From the NCBI GenBank assembly GCA_019637995.1, contig JAHBUQ010000003.1:372001-436000 (forward strand): 64,000 nucleotides of DNA. Reading direction: 5' to 3'. The translations under genes were made by a program, and so were the position numbers. This DNA comes from Ignavibacteriota bacterium (GTDB lineage: Bacteria; Bacteroidota; Ignavibacteria; Kapaibacteriales; UBA2268). This document shows positions 15,794-24,959 of this stretch, one piece after another (within the stretch, counting starts at the first letter, position 1; each line of letters opens with the position of its first letter). Below the pieces are notes generated by a model, which did not search any database, was not told the origin of the DNA, and worked only from the letters and a program-made list of their open reading frames with translations.

Positions 15794-16714
15794 TTAGTCC
15801 TGTTTCAACAATTTGTACATAATTGCTTTTTGAGCATGAAGACGGTTTTCAGCTTCAGGGAACACATAAGAGTTTGGTGCATCAATCACGCCATCTGTTA
15901 CTTCATCGCCGCGGTGAGCCGGCAAGCAGTGTAAGAAAATCGCATCGTCTTTAGCTGCTGCCATAAGATTTTCATTTACCTGATATGGTAAGAAAATTCT
16001 TCTTCTTTCTGCAGCTTCAGCTTCCTGTCCCATAGATGCCCAAACGTCAGTATATATAGCATCTGCACCCTTAACTGCTTCAAACGGGTCATGAACTACT
16101 TCGATTTTTGCACCGGTAAGTTTTGCATCTTCTACCGCTTGATTATAAGCCATCATATTCGGCTCATAACCTCTTGGGCATGAAATAGTTACATTAACAC
16201 CAAGACGGGCGCCTGCATCCATAAGTGAATGAGCAACATTATTGCCATCGCCAACATAAGTTAGTTTCAAACCTTCGAGTTTGCCTTTTACTTCAAGTAT
16301 TGTAAGGTAATCTGCCATTGCCTGGCATGGGTGTGAGTAATCTGTAAGACCATTGATAATCGGAATTTTAGCATATTTTGACATATTTTCAACAATATCA
16401 TGACCGAAAGTACGAATCATAATACCCTGAACCATTCTTTCTAAATTCTTCGCAACATCATAAACTGATTCACGCTTGCCAAGGTTGATTTCAGCGGGTG
16501 ATAAATAGAGTGAATATCCGCCAAGCTGCTGGATACCTACATCAAATGTAGTACGGGTACGAAGCGATGGTTTTTCAAAAATCAATGCCATAGTTTCGCC
16601 TTCCAATGCTTTGGAATATTTTTTTCTATCTTTTTTCATATCGCGTGCAATTTCAAAAGTTTCGTGGATTTCTTCAGTTGTGAAATCGCGAACCATCAAA
16701 AAATCTCTTTTCAT
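15794..16714 (-). CDS. argF: Ornithine carbamoyltransferase
   Basis: 306 aa. Interconverts ornithine plus carbamoyl phosphate with citrulline. The carbamoyl-phosphate loop is KPSLRTRTTFD, followed by DYSHPCQAMADYLT, DVWASMGQE and HCLPAHRGDEV, diagnostic for ornithine rather than aspartate transferases. Direction cannot be read from sequence: it could be biosynthetic argF or catabolic arcB. Tight coupling to carbamate kinase favours the catabolic role. ATG 16714 has an AGGAGAAAG ribosome-binding site. The upstream region holds a possible 47-codon leader frame. Confidence 0.92.
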   Translation of the reverse strand: MKRDFLMVRDFTTEEIHETFEIARDMKKDRKKYSKALEGETMALIFEKPSLRTRTTFDVGIQQLGGYSLYLSPAEINLGKRESVYDVAKNLERMVQGIMIRTFGHDIVENMSKYAKIPIINGLTDYSHPCQAMADYLTILEVKGKLEGLKLTYVGDGNNVAHSLMDAGARLGVNVTISCPRGYEPNMMAYNQAVEDAKLTGAKIEVVHDPFEAVKGADAIYTDVWASMGQEAEAAERRRIFLPYQVNENLMAAAKDDAIFLHCLPAHRGDEVTDGVIDAPNSYVFPEAENRLHAQKAIMYKLLKQD

Positions 16715-17326
16715 TTTCTTTCTCCTAAAAATAAATAACTGTTAATAAATTATATATAATAAATACAAAAATTGCTTAAATTAAATCAAAGAGTTCAATT
16801 TAGAGGACTTAAACAGGTGCGTCTGTAGTATAATGCTTAAACTGGTTGATTTTACTTGAGCGAGACTTAGGTAAATTCAGACCAAAGAGATAGACATCCG
16901 CTATTTGCGAATCTTCATAGATTAACATCATATTGACAGATTGTCTTATCATAAAAAATATAATTCTTATTATTAATTAATACAAAAATAAGCAATTTAA
17001 ACAATTTAAAAAAATTAATTTGAATATTTGTTGATATGATGTGTCAATAATTTTACTTTTTATGAGATTATTATGCAAGATAATAATTGTAATAATTATT
17101 AAAACTTTTTTTCTCAAATCACAAAATTTTTAGCATACATTATTAGTACAAATAAAATAATTATGAATATGAATTGAAATATAATATCAAAAAGCACAGA
17201 GTAAAGAATAAGATTGCAGATTTCTGATATAAAACTTCTTTTCTATGCACGATATCTGTCAAAACTACGAAAATGCCGTACCGGTCTCGTTTTATGAGGC
17301 AAACAAAACTACGTAAAAATTTATAG
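16715..17326. other. Intergenic region upstream of argF
   Basis: 612 bases with no clear gene. It contains a possible 47-codon frame (16809-16952, minus) with higher G+C than its surroundings, and otherwise AT-rich sequence. The nonamer AAAACTACG occurs at 17261 and 17305 near the TPR gene end; no terminator is obvious. Confidence 0.5.
16809..16952 (-). CDS. Possible small protein or leader peptide upstream of argF
   Basis: 47 codons from ATG to TAA, ending 94 bases before the argF start on the same strand. The composition is balanced (about a fifth charged residues; SQIADVYLFGLNLPKS is the most protein-like part) and the segment is locally richer in G+C than flanking DNA. I recognise no family and no ribosome-binding site. 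It may be a leader, a real small protein or chance. Confidence 0.25.
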   Translation of the reverse strand: MIRQSVNMMLIYEDSQIADVYLFGLNLPKSRSSKINQFKHYTTDAPV

Positions 17327-18142
17327 CTATTTACAATTTTCGTTTATTATTGTGTAAGCGTCTGTTATACCAAGTTCTCCTGCTTTCGACCAATCATTGC
17401 ATGCACCGATTTTATCACCAAGCTCGACTTTAGAAAATGCTCTGTTGTAATAAGCCAAACCCAAATTTGGTTGTAATTCGATTGCTTTAGAGTAGCTTTG
17501 GACAGAAGCCATGTAATCACCCAGTTCAGAATAACATACACCCATGTTTATATAAGCTTCCGCAAAATTTGGGTCTAATTTGACAACTTTTTCATAATAT
17601 TCAATAGCTTTCTCATACTCAGAAACAACCACATATACAGCACCCATCTCAAAGTATGCTTGTGTATTTACGGGATTTAGCTCCAAAGCACGCTTTAAAT
17701 CATTTTCTGCTACTGTCAGACTGTCAATATTTGAATAATAAGTAGCTCTCATAACAAAAGCTGAGTCGTTTGAAGGATTAATTTCAATAGTTTTGCTGAT
17801 ATCTGAAATTGCATTATTAATATCGCCTGAATAAAATCTTGATAAACTCCTGAAATAATAAGCAAGTTCAGCTTTTGGGTTTAATTCAATTGCTTTGTCA
17901 AAATCGCTTAGAGCCGCCTGAAAATTATTATTCATAAAATGAGCTCTGCCCTTTAATGTCCAGATTATGTAAGATTTTTCATTCAATTCTATTGCTTTTT
18001 CCAATTCCTGAACTGCCTCATCGTACTTTTCAACTTTCATTTTGACCTCAGCCGTACGGATATAAGTGTCAGCTGATTCGCCACAAGAAATCATAAAAAT
18101 TGCAATTAATAAAAAAACAGCCTGAATATTTACAAATCTCAT
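17327..18142 (-). CDS. TPR-repeat lipoprotein
   Basis: 271 aa. Signal peptide with lipobox MISC-G (lipidated Cys about residue 20), then six or seven tetratricopeptide repeats with the usual W/L..G.....Y..A....KA..L.P pattern (YDEAVQELEKAIELN, YEKAIEYYEKVVKLDP, YMASVQSYSKAIELQP). The domain is a protein-protein interaction scaffold, probably periplasmic-facing and membrane-anchored. Stands alone. No partner can be assigned. Confidence 0.85.
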   Translation of the reverse strand: MRFVNIQAVFLLIAIFMISCGESADTYIRTAEVKMKVEKYDEAVQELEKAIELNEKSYIIWTLKGRAHFMNNNFQAALSDFDKAIELNPKAELAYYFRSLSRFYSGDINNAISDISKTIEINPSNDSAFVMRATYYSNIDSLTVAENDLKRALELNPVNTQAYFEMGAVYVVVSEYEKAIEYYEKVVKLDPNFAEAYINMGVCYSELGDYMASVQSYSKAIELQPNLGLAYYNRAFSKVELGDKIGACNDWSKAGELGITDAYTIINENCK

Positions 18143-18239
18143 CTTTTTCTCCCTATATTCAAAATTATGTTATATTTTTAAAAATGATTTCTGATTAATT
18201 TGAAAAATATTATTTATAAACGATTAAAAATGGATTATT

Positions 18240-18620
18240 ATGGAATTAAGATCAATATTTACAGAATCCGCACCCAAACCTGCTGGTCATTACTCACAGG
18301 CTATAGTACACAATGGATTGATTTATATAGCAGGAATTCTTCCTGTCCATCCAAAAGATGGAAGTATTGTTAAAAAAGATATAAAAAAATCTGTAATTCA
18401 GGTTTTTGATAATCTTAAAGCTGTTTTGGGTGAAGCAGGTTCTGATTTTAGTAAAATGCTAAAAATTACTGTATATATCAGTAATATTGATGATTGGGGC
18501 GAAATTAATAAGATTTATGCTGAAATAATGGGCGATTCTAAACCTGCAAGAACCGTAATTGAGGTTGCAAGACTACATCATGATGTAATACTGGAAATTG
18601 ATGGAATAGCAGCTGTTTGA
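18240..18620 (+). CDS. ridA: RidA-family enamine/imine deaminase
   Basis: 126 aa, full length. RidA hydrolyses reactive 2-aminoacrylate-type enamines released by PLP enzymes. Seen: PAGHYSQAIVHNGLIYIAGILP, the family-defining region; substrate Arg in PARTVIEVARL; and the C-terminal VILEIDGIAAV with the conserved Glu. Cytoplasmic homotrimer by family. Monocistronic and convergent with the gene at 18624. No strong Shine-Dalgarno is visible before ATG 18240. Confidence 0.93.
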   Translation: MELRSIFTESAPKPAGHYSQAIVHNGLIYIAGILPVHPKDGSIVKKDIKKSVIQVFDNLKAVLGEAGSDFSKMLKITVYISNIDDWGEINKIYAEIMGDSKPARTVIEVARLHHDVILEIDGIAAV

Positions 18621-18623
18621 AAA

Positions 18624-19202
18624 TCAATCAGCTAGTTTAAAATTCTTGATTTCTAATATTTTAATTTCATTTCCATTACTTATTTCGTAATGCTGAAATG
18701 TAAATTCGTTATCATCATCATATCTCAATATTATTTTGAAATCATCGGGATTAATTTCTTTATATGGATATGAACCTTCGAAAACAAGAGATTTTTCTTC
18801 GGCTACAAATTTGCCGTTTGCACGAATAGAATAAGTTTCAATATTAGAATATTGAATTAAGTCATATTTCTCTTTAACTCCGTCATAACCAATGATGATT
18901 TTTCTTTTTGCAGTGTCAGCACCGAATACAAGGAATGAATTTATTTCAAGATAACGCTCATCAAGTACAATTTTATTAATTGAACTGCCGGTACCTTTTT
19001 CAGATTTTGCATCATCGGGAGTGAAAAAGAAAATCTGCCTGAAATTCCCCGAAAATGCTTTAAGAATATCGTGATAATGAGTAGTCTGAATAGCTTTCGC
19101 TGCATAACGCAAATCGTTGTAATCGTCAAACTTCAAATCTTTTGAAGCTGTTAGAGTAATTGTAAAAATAAGAATAAAAAATATAATAATTTTGTTTATC
19201 AA
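18624..19202 (-). CDS. Secreted DUF1579-like protein
   Basis: 192 aa with a signal peptide (about 18 residues, ending near TLTAS). The mature part follows the DUF1579 pattern: LKAFSGNFR, GTGSSINKIVLDERYLEI, KIIIGYDGVKEKYDLIQYS, LVFEGSYPY, then FKIILRYDDDNEFTFQHYEI, a predicted lipocalin-like barrel. Function unknown in the family. The stop lies 3 bases from the convergent ridA stop. It is 23 bases downstream of the AI-2E-type transporter gene on the same strand and may be co-transcribed. Confidence 0.55.
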   Translation of the reverse strand: MINKIIIFFILIFTITLTASKDLKFDDYNDLRYAAKAIQTTHYHDILKAFSGNFRQIFFFTPDDAKSEKGTGSSINKIVLDERYLEINSFLVFGADTAKRKIIIGYDGVKEKYDLIQYSNIETYSIRANGKFVAEEKSLVFEGSYPYKEINPDDFKIILRYDDDNEFTFQHYEISNGNEIKILEIKNFKLAD

Positions 19203-19225
19203 ATGATTACCTCAATTGTAATTTA

Positions 19226-20275
19226 TTAAGTATGTTTTTCCTTAACAGGGTAGCCCATTAATCTCGCAAAGAAACTAAACCCCGGCGATCTTTCAAGAAT
19301 TATTTTCATTATAACAAGCAAAGGAACAGATAATATCATCCCGGGTATACCCCAGATATAACCCCAGAATACTAAACCGAAAAGCACAGTTAAAGTATTA
19401 ATTCTCAATCTGTTGCCCATAATGATAGGTTCAATTATATTTCCCATTATAAACTGCAAAGCGATAAGCAAAATAGCTAAAATAGCAATGTCAGTAATTG
19501 AATCAATCTGTATAATGCCCATCAATATCGGTAGTATTGTACCTATAATAGAACCAATATTTGGAATAAAATTCAATAAAAATGCTAAAAAGCCCCAAAA
19601 TACTGCAAACTTAATACTAAATGCCATACAAATTGTGAAAGTCAATAAACCTGTAAATATGCTTATCAGTACTTTTATCCACATATATGAAAATATTGAG
19701 TGACGAATATTCTCATATTCTTTTAGTAAATTTACACCTTGATCACCACCAACAAAGCTGAGATACTGCTCATAATTTGCCATTCCGGCAAGTAGCATTA
19801 CATAATAAAGTGAGAAGAAAAGAAATGACCCGAAGAATGAACCAAGTCCGCTTGCAAATCCGGAAAGTGCTTCAGGAATTCCACCTTCACCAAACGATTT
19901 ATAAATTTCACTTACGAGCAATGTGGAATCAACTTTTGTATTAAATGTATCGTTTGTCCATATTAGTAGATTATCTAATTTCAAAAGTAGCCGTGAAAGC
20001 AGATAATTCTGCTCATCAACTATTTGGGCAATTGTATTACTGATTATCAATCCGATTACGAATAATACAGCAAGCGAAAGTATTGAAAATGTAGGAAGTA
20101 TCAGCCATTTAGGCAGCCCTTTTTTGAGAAGAAAATTTATCAAGGGCTGCACTAAAATAGCAATCAACATTGCAAGTACAAGTGGCAATATAATAGCAGA
20201 CAGCAGATTCAACAAATAAAACATTGTAACAGCCGCAAAGAAAATCAAAATATTTTTAACAGTTGTATCTTGCAT
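19226..20275 (-). CDS. AI-2E/PerM-family membrane transporter
   Basis: 349 aa, integral membrane. Paired helices at the N-terminus (about 8-70), a soluble segment (about 85-140), then a C-terminal set of helices with the family-typical NFIPNIGSIIGTILPILMGI and GNIIEPIIMGNRLRINTLTVL motifs. Family members include TqsA (autoinducer-2 export) and Na+/H+ antiporters, so the substrate cannot be assigned. Encoded 10 bases after the alaS stop on the same strand. Confidence 0.88.
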   Translation of the reverse strand: MQDTTVKNILIFFAAVTMFYLLNLLSAIILPLVLAMLIAILVQPLINFLLKKGLPKWLILPTFSILSLAVLFVIGLIISNTIAQIVDEQNYLLSRLLLKLDNLLIWTNDTFNTKVDSTLLVSEIYKSFGEGGIPEALSGFASGLGSFFGSFLFFSLYYVMLLAGMANYEQYLSFVGGDQGVNLLKEYENIRHSIFSYMWIKVLISIFTGLLTFTICMAFSIKFAVFWGFLAFLLNFIPNIGSIIGTILPILMGIIQIDSITDIAILAILLIALQFIMGNIIEPIIMGNRLRINTLTVLFGLVFWGYIWGIPGMILSVPLLVIMKIILERSPGFSFFARLMGYPVKEKHT

Positions 20276-20285
20276 TTTATATCAA

Positions 20286-22829
20286 TTAATTATAATTTTT
20301 TACCATTTCAGGAAATATTTTTATCAAATTCGGAAGCTTATCGACATCTTTTCCACCGGCTGTTGCAAGATGCGGCTTACCGCCACCGCCACCGCCCAAT
20401 TCTTTGGCAGCAATGCCAATTAACTTTCCGGCAGGATACTTATCTTTTATGTCATCAGTTGCCACACATACCATTTGTGCTTTTCCTTCTATTTCAGCAG
20501 CTAAAAGACCAATGCCTGATTTTCCTAATTCATTTCTTAAGCTGTCGCCTAAATTTCTCAGTTCATCAAGATTTTCGGCGTCCACAATACTACATACAAT
20601 TTTTATACCATTATACAAAATTCCTGTTTGAATTAAATTACTCAGTTCTCCGCTTTTATCTGCGAGCTTAAGCTCTGAAATCTCTTTCTCAAGTTGTTTG
20701 ATTCTATGATTAAGTTCTTCTTTTGCTTTCTCAGATTCAAGAATTTTATCACTCAAATCATGAATATACTCATTAACAGCATCTCCGGTTATAGCTTCAA
20801 TTCTTCTCACACCCGCTGCAACTGAACTTTCTGAGATAATTTTAAACAATGCTATCTCCGCAGTATTAGATACGTGTGTACCGCCACAAAGTTCCATTGA
20901 GAATTTCGGGTCCATTGTAACTACTCTGACAGTATCGCCATATTTATCACCGAAAAACATTTTGATTTTAGAGATTTCACGAGCTTTTTCGAGTTCTTTT
21001 TCCTCTATGGAAATATTAATATTTTCTAAAATTTTGCTATTGACAATATTCTCAATTTCTTTAATTTGTTCAGGTTTTACTTTTTCAAAATGATTAAAAT
21101 CGAACCTTAAATAATCCGGTGCAACAAGCGAGCCTGCCTGCTGAACATGATTGCCCAGCAATTCTCGAAGCGCTTCGTGCATTAGGTGAGTAGCTGAGTG
21201 ATTTCGCATAATGTTTTTTCGACGCTTGCTGTCAACTTTCAATAATGCTATTGTGCCAATTAAATTTTCAATATCTCTATCACAAATATGAAAAATAGTG
21301 TTACCAATTTTACGCATGTCAAGAACATTATACACTTCTCCGGCAAGTGTAGCAGTTCCTGTATCTGAAATCTGTCCACCAGACTCAGCATAAAAAGGCG
21401 TTTCGGCTGTAACAAGAAGATTGTCTTTTACAAATAGCACCTCTGATTCAGCTTCTATATTTGAATATCCGATAAACTTGCAATCAAATTTTACATTCGG
21501 AAGCTCAACTTCCTCAGCGGCACTTTTTCTGGATGCTCTCGAACGCTCTTTCTGTTGCTTCATTAATTCATCAAAACCGGCTTTGTCAATTGTCAGATTT
21601 TTCTCTCTTGCAAGAAGCTCTGTCAGATCATAAGGAAAGCCATAAGTATCATAAAGTAAAAATGCATCGGCACCTGATACTATATTATATCCGGAAGATA
21701 TTGTATCATTTGATTTTTCTTCAAAAATCTCAATACCTCGGTCAAGGGTCTGAAGAAAACTCTCTTCTTCACCTTTGATGATTCTCTCTATTGTAGGCAT
21801 CTGCTCCTTGATTTCAGGAAACACATCAGCCATAATATTTTCGAGTATTGGCAGAAGTTTGTAAATCACAGGTTGTCTAAATCCAAGATTGCGGGCAAAC
21901 CTGCAGCCTCGCCTTAATATTCTGCGTAAAACATAGCCGCGTCCCTCATTTCCTGGAAGTGCACCATCAGCGATTGCAAATGAAAGAGTACGCACATGGT
22001 CAGCGATTACACGCATCGCAATTGAATCGGGGTCAGTAAGTCCGCCATCATACTTCTTGCCGCTTAATTTTGCAATTTCGTTAATTAGAGGCATAAAAAC
22101 ATCAGTATCATAATTGGATTCTTTACCCTGAATTACTGCACAAATTCTCTCAAAACCCATTCCTGTATCAACATGAGTAGATGAAAGAGGCTCAAGTTCA
22201 CCTGAATTTTTTCTGTTATATTGAATAAATACAAGGTTCCATATTTCAATTACTTCCGGTACTCCTGCATTCACAAGTTTTCCTCCTGATAAATCCGGTG
22301 TTCTGTCGAAATGAACTTCACTACACGGACCACAGGGACCTGTCTCCCCCATTTCCCAGAAATTATCCTTTTCTGCAAATCGGTGAATTTGCGATTCAGG
22401 CAGATAATTCTTCCAGATTTCGAAGGCTTCATCATCAGTTTTATAAACAGTTGCGTGAAGACGCTCAACGGGCAAACCCCAAACCTTAGTAAGCAGCTCC
22501 CATGCGAAATCTATTGCTTCAATTTTATAATAATCACCAAAACTCCAGTTGCCAAGCATCTCAAAAAATGTGTGATGATATGTATCCACACCCACTTCTT
22601 CTAAATCATTATGCTTTCCGCTTACTCTGATGCACTTTTGGGTATCCGCGGCACGTACATAATCGCGGCTGCCGACTCCTAAAAAAACATCCTTAAACTG
22701 ATTCATTCCGGCATTAGTAAAAAGTAAAGTCGGGTCTCCGTGTGGAATTACCGGAGCACTTGGTATAATTCTATGTTGCTTTTCTTTAAAAAAATCAAGA
22801 AATGACTGCCTAATTTCCTGCGATGTCAT
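20286..22829 (-). CDS. alaS: Alanyl-tRNA synthetase
   Basis: 847 aa, slightly shorter than the 860-880 common in bacteria. Class IIc catalytic core at the N-terminus (IRQSFLDFFKEKQH, DPTLLFTNAGMNQFKDVFLG), with GETGPCGPCSEVHFD. The editing domain has the zinc-binding HxxxH in RNHSATHLMHEAL and CGGTHVSNTAEI, and the C-Ala domain ends in GGGGGGKPHLATAGG. It charges tRNA-Ala and clears Ser/Gly mischarging. ATG 22829 follows an AGGACA ribosome-binding site. Probably the first gene of a run with the AI-2E-type permease and the DUF1579-like gene. Confidence 0.97.
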   Translation of the reverse strand: MTSQEIRQSFLDFFKEKQHRIIPSAPVIPHGDPTLLFTNAGMNQFKDVFLGVGSRDYVRAADTQKCIRVSGKHNDLEEVGVDTYHHTFFEMLGNWSFGDYYKIEAIDFAWELLTKVWGLPVERLHATVYKTDDEAFEIWKNYLPESQIHRFAEKDNFWEMGETGPCGPCSEVHFDRTPDLSGGKLVNAGVPEVIEIWNLVFIQYNRKNSGELEPLSSTHVDTGMGFERICAVIQGKESNYDTDVFMPLINEIAKLSGKKYDGGLTDPDSIAMRVIADHVRTLSFAIADGALPGNEGRGYVLRRILRRGCRFARNLGFRQPVIYKLLPILENIMADVFPEIKEQMPTIERIIKGEEESFLQTLDRGIEIFEEKSNDTISSGYNIVSGADAFLLYDTYGFPYDLTELLAREKNLTIDKAGFDELMKQQKERSRASRKSAAEEVELPNVKFDCKFIGYSNIEAESEVLFVKDNLLVTAETPFYAESGGQISDTGTATLAGEVYNVLDMRKIGNTIFHICDRDIENLIGTIALLKVDSKRRKNIMRNHSATHLMHEALRELLGNHVQQAGSLVAPDYLRFDFNHFEKVKPEQIKEIENIVNSKILENINISIEEKELEKAREISKIKMFFGDKYGDTVRVVTMDPKFSMELCGGTHVSNTAEIALFKIISESSVAAGVRRIEAITGDAVNEYIHDLSDKILESEKAKEELNHRIKQLEKEISELKLADKSGELSNLIQTGILYNGIKIVCSIVDAENLDELRNLGDSLRNELGKSGIGLLAAEIEGKAQMVCVATDDIKDKYPAGKLIGIAAKELGGGGGGKPHLATAGGKDVDKLPNLIKIFPEMVKNYN

Positions 22830-23409
22830 ATTTATTGTCCTGTATGCAATTTATTCGTAAAAATAATAATTAAATAAAGATGATTTTATTCAATCTTTAT
22901 TTTAGAATAAGTACTAATTTTATTGTTTTAATATTTGAATATAATTGCTATTTAATAAAATTGCAAGATTAGCGTTAATATAGAAGTTCACTTAGTAGTG
23001 TTGAGTTTAACTTATGGGTATGCGGGAATAGAAATCTGCCGATATTTAATATGGGTAGAAATAATTAATTCTTTGATATTATTTTAAAAAGTACTCATAT
23101 TAATTTATATGATTTAAATAGATTGCCCCTAACTTGGTAGTTAAGCACCAAGCGAGCCGATTCCATTTCCTGCAACAATTTTTAAAGATTCCGACTAAAA
23201 TCAGTGATTTATAAATTTAATTGTAAAAGGCGAACATAATAGCTCGCCTTTGCTTTATTTGGTTATTATTATTACTAAACTACTACCTCATCCCCACCTT
23301 AATTACAAATTAATTTATCTGAATTAGAAAAAAATATTTCGAATTAATAAACCAATCTCACTTTTATAAATTACCACATAAAAATAATGGGGCTGAATAT
23401 TAATAACAC
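22830..23409. other. Intergenic region between VOC gene and alaS
   Basis: 580 bases without a convincing gene. It holds the alaS upstream region, AT-rich filler, and a hairpin at 23226-23251. A short minus-strand reading around 23130-23180 ends like a protein C-terminus (VAGNGIGSLGA) but is too short to identify. Confidence 0.5.
23226..23251 (-). terminator. Hairpin, probable terminator of the VOC gene
   Basis: AAAGGCGA (23226-23233) pairs with TCGCCTTT (23244-23251); on the minus strand it is followed by TTACAATT. It lies about 160 bases past the VOC stop. Confidence 0.45.
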
Positions 23410-24189
23410 TTATACAGGCATTTCGAGTAGTCCAAGAGCACCACCTTGTGGATCCTGGATTACAGCAAAATAGCCGACATCTTCAACAAATAATTTTTGC
23501 ATAAGGACTTTACCGTTCATCTCCTCAGTAACTGAAAGCGCTTTATCAATGTCTCTGACTCCAAAATATGGAAGCCAGTGAGCAGGAATATCCTTCATCT
23601 CTTCAGTCATTTCGTACATTCCTGCAACCATCATTTCATCTAAATTAAATAATGTATAAAGATTCTTTCCCATAGGTGAAGTTGTTGACGACCACCCAAA
23701 AGTCTTTTCATAAAAGGGTATAGCATTTTCACGATTAAAACATCCCTCTTCGAACCAGCAGACTGAGCCTGTTTCACCATAGTATGCAAATCCCTGCATA
23801 TTCATTGCCTGCCAAATGCCTACATAAGCACCTTCAGGGTCCTGAAGAATTGCCATGTATCCTTCATCCATCACTTGCATTGGCGGCATCACAACTTTGC
23901 CAGCATTTCGTTCTGCTTTGACGCAAGTCGCAGCTGCATCATCAACAGCGATGTAGCTTGTCCAGAAAGGAGGCATATTCATATCTGCCTGCTCTTTCGG
24001 CATAAGACTCAATGCCGCAACAGGCTGACCTTTGAGATTGAGCATTGTATAAACCATGTCTTCACCGACAGGAACATCCATAGTTTCCCATCCGAAAACT
24101 TTGCTGTAAAATATTTTTGCACCGACAGGATCGGTGGTTGCTAAATCGAGCCAACAAAAAGTGGCATTCTGATTTGTATAAGTGCCCAT
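23410..24189 (-). CDS. Two-domain VOC (glyoxalase-like) protein
   Basis: 259 aa with two tandem vicinal-oxygen-chelate domains (about 8-125 and 138-257), each with an FY..VFGW/FYEKTFGW helix and a terminal DPEGAYVGIW/DPQGGALGLLEM strand. Family: metal-dependent lyases, dioxygenases or hydroxylases, and resistance proteins; this form resembles the mycobacterial CFP30B group, whose chemistry is unresolved. ATG 24189 has a GGAG ribosome-binding site. Stands alone. Confidence 0.85.
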   Translation of the reverse strand: MGTYTNQNATFCWLDLATTDPVGAKIFYSKVFGWETMDVPVGEDMVYTMLNLKGQPVAALSLMPKEQADMNMPPFWTSYIAVDDAAATCVKAERNAGKVVMPPMQVMDEGYMAILQDPEGAYVGIWQAMNMQGFAYYGETGSVCWFEEGCFNRENAIPFYEKTFGWSSTTSPMGKNLYTLFNLDEMMVAGMYEMTEEMKDIPAHWLPYFGVRDIDKALSVTEEMNGKVLMQKLFVEDVGYFAVIQDPQGGALGLLEMPV

Positions 24190-24270
24190 TTTTTAAAACT
24201 CCAAAATAATGATGAATAAATAAATGAATAATATTGTATAGATATATATTATACAATATTTAATTTTACG

Positions 24271-24957
24271 TTAGCCTTGAAAAAATGTTTCAATTTCATA
24301 AATAAGTCTTTCAAAATTTATTTTATCAATTGGGTGTTCTGTATCCGGAAGTACTGCGAAACTTGCCTTGTTTAAATTTCTAAATGCATCATAACTTTCA
24401 ACTATACTTACCATTTTGTCTCGGTCACCGACTGAAATTCTCACGTGATTGCATATTTCAGCTAATTTTGATTTGTTTATTAAAGGATTATTCCCAATAT
24501 TAATAATCATTCGGGCAGTTTTTTCAAGGAGTTGAGTCCAGCACTCACCATGAAGCGATTTTAAATATTCAGCAAATTTGGGCACTTTATCAATGATTTT
24601 TTGGGGATTAAGCATTTTGGATTCAATAGCAGCAGACTCAGGAGTCCAATCGAATTTTGTTGCAAGCGTCATTATATTTGAAAGATTTTCAGGATATTTT
24701 GAAGCATAATTTAATGCAACATATCCGCCCATGCTGTATCCAAATACATCAGCTCCAAATAATGATTCTTCTGATATGAAATTATGCAAATCCTCAGTGA
24801 ATTGCTCTATACTTAATTCGCCTTCAAATTCCGAGCGGCTGCCATGTCCGGAAAAATCAAATTTGTAAACACCGAAATTGGATTTAAGTCTTTGCTCAAT
24901 TGGCTCGAATTGCACAGCAGCGCCGATAGCACCATGTAAAAGTATTATATTATTCAT
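24271..24957 (-). CDS. Alpha/beta hydrolase
   Basis: 228 aa. Oxyanion-hole HG in ILLHGAIG, nucleophile elbow GYSMGG (Ser about residue 97), Asp in VGDRDKM and His in DTEHPID complete the catalytic triad. Resembles MenH/pimeloyl-esterase-like small hydrolases; substrate unknown. It begins 2 bases after the stop of the metal permease gene, so the two are almost certainly co-transcribed. Confidence 0.88.
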   Translation of the reverse strand: MNNIILLHGAIGAAVQFEPIEQRLKSNFGVYKFDFSGHGSRSEFEGELSIEQFTEDLHNFISEESLFGADVFGYSMGGYVALNYASKYPENLSNIMTLATKFDWTPESAAIESKMLNPQKIIDKVPKFAEYLKSLHGECWTQLLEKTARMIINIGNNPLINKSKLAEICNHVRISVGDRDKMVSIVESYDAFRNLNKASFAVLPDTEHPIDKINFERLIYEIETFFQG

Positions 24958-24959
24958 AT

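Noticed and set aside
14851..16714. Complete arginine deiminase operon
   Set aside because: Ornithine carbamoyltransferase and carbamate kinase are present, but no arginine deiminase or arginine/ornithine antiporter gene is in the window.
17261..17313. Direct repeat AAAACTACG twice
   Set aside because: Nine bases, 44 apart, in AT-rich DNA next to a gene end; too short to call a site.
20270..20671. 133-codon plus-strand frame across the alaS C-terminus
   Set aside because: Translation is rich in His, Gln and Leu, typical of antisense shadows; alaS motifs are clear on the other strand.
23130..23180. Minus-strand peptide VAGNGIGSLGA ending at a stop
   Set aside because: Only about 16 codons are open, no family can be recognised, and no other part of a gene is visible.
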